From assembly GCF_000157895.3 (NCBI RefSeq), contig NC_022663.1, forward strand, positions 4,774,001 to 4,838,000: a DNA stretch of 64,000 nt, read 5' to 3'. Positions 63,605-64,000 of this stretch are shown in pieces. Position 1 is the stretch's first letter. The number at the start of each line of letters is the position of its first letter. Origin of the DNA: Mycobacterium kansasii ATCC 12478 (GTDB taxonomy: Bacteria; Actinomycetota; Actinomycetes; Mycobacteriales; Mycobacteriaceae). The notes under the pieces are model-generated. The model searched no databases, was not told the origin of the DNA, and saw nothing but the letters and a program-made list of their open reading frames with translations. Position numbers and translations under genes: made by a program.

Positions 63605-64000
63605 ATGAACGGAGCAGTGGGCGGGCGGCGCCTGGCCAGCCCGGTGCGGGTCGCCTTGGCGGTGGAGCTGGGTGCGCCGCTTGACGGGGCGTGGTGGCCG
63701 CATACGGCCTCGATTGCGCGCGAGCTTCCCGAGCTGGTTGATGCCCTACGCACGCGGTTGGGCAAGATCACCGCCATCACCGTCAACTGGTCCTCGCTGG
63801 AAAGTTCGCCAGATCTCGATGCGCTGAACCGCCCCGGGGTAGGTGACAGGGGTGAGCGCGCCCGGGTTGTCGCACGCCAGCGACTGATGACGATCACCGG
63901 CAGCCTGGCCTCGGCGAATCTGTTGGTGATACCGTGCCGCACGTCGGCGGCTCTGGCCAAGATGGTGTTGCGCAGATGTGCGGGGCTTCCCGCCATGGGT
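63605..64000 (+). CDS. DUF5994 family protein, partial at window edge
   Basis: The frame from ATG 63605 is open to the window end (132 codons). It contains SPVRVALAVELGAPLDGAWW then PHTASIARELPELVDALRTR, LGKITAITVNWSSLES and NLLVIPCRTSAALAKMVLRR, which fits the DUF5994 proteins common in mycobacteria. Function is unknown. The C-terminus is outside the window. Confidence 0.7.
   Translation, partial: MNGAVGGRRLASPVRVALAVELGAPLDGAWWPHTASIARELPELVDALRTRLGKITAITVNWSSLESSPDLDALNRPGVGDRGERARVVARQRLMTITGSLASANLLVIPCRTSAALAKMVLRRCAGLPAMG

Overview
The window looks like chromosome from a slow-growing Mycobacterium or close relative. Support comes from the GC-rich sequence, a prpR-prpD-prpC propionate locus with the mycobacterial arrangement, an MmpL transporter, an EphD-like hydrolase/SDR fusion, a lipoprotein paired with a DUF1023 hydrolase, a DUF5994 protein and mycobacterial-style NRPS modules. 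I cannot name the species.

Layout. (1) 1-4404, minus strand: debris of integrative elements. It holds a tyrosine recombinase coupled to an HTH gene, a second phage-type integrase that has lost its catalytic C-terminus, an excisionase-like HTH, a replication-initiator-like HTH protein and a zinc-ribbon protein. (2) 4636-20579, mostly plus strand: a defence island. It carries a type I restriction-modification locus (hsdR-hsdS-hsdM) with a truncated GIY-YIG gene and an unusual PIN-toxin pair inserted between hsdS and hsdM, then a PD-(D/E)XK endonuclease gene broken by a 1-base frameshift, a VapBC pair on the minus strand, and a complete type I Wadjet system (jetA-B-C-D). A short integrase relic just after jetD (about 20647-20736) suggests that the island is bounded by recombinase remnants. 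(3) 20944-23342: DUF1023 hydrolase and lipoprotein. (4) 30668-23617, minus strand: a four-gene operon for fatty-acid activation and modification: FAAL-ACP-thioester reductase, a PF10118 protein whose residues look like a ferritin-type di-iron site, an epoxide hydrolase/SDR fusion and a ferredoxin-type reductase. (5) About 30700-31924: an AT-richer gap with short repeats, then an orphan plasmid-partition-like gene. (6) 31927-35354: a diacylglycerol-kinase-like gene, an SDR and a DMT-type membrane protein. (7) 35559-58885: a lipopeptide-type locus with MbtH, one 6351-residue NRPS, an ABC exporter and an MmpL transporter, all overlapping or nearly abutting. (8) 58974-63271: prpR divergent from prpD and prpC. 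(9) The start of a DUF5994 gene at the right edge.

How the genes work together. The NRPS reads (A C-terminal fragment)-T / C-A-T / C-A-T-E / C-A-T / C-A-T / C-A-T-R. This predicts an N-acylated pentapeptide with a D-residue at position 2, released reductively as an aldehyde or alcohol and exported by the linked ABC and MmpL proteins. The defence island combines DNA-modification-based immunity with plasmid-cleaving Wadjet immunity. Large parts of the mobile-element layer are decayed, while the defence genes other than the GIY-YIG and endonuclease relics are open.
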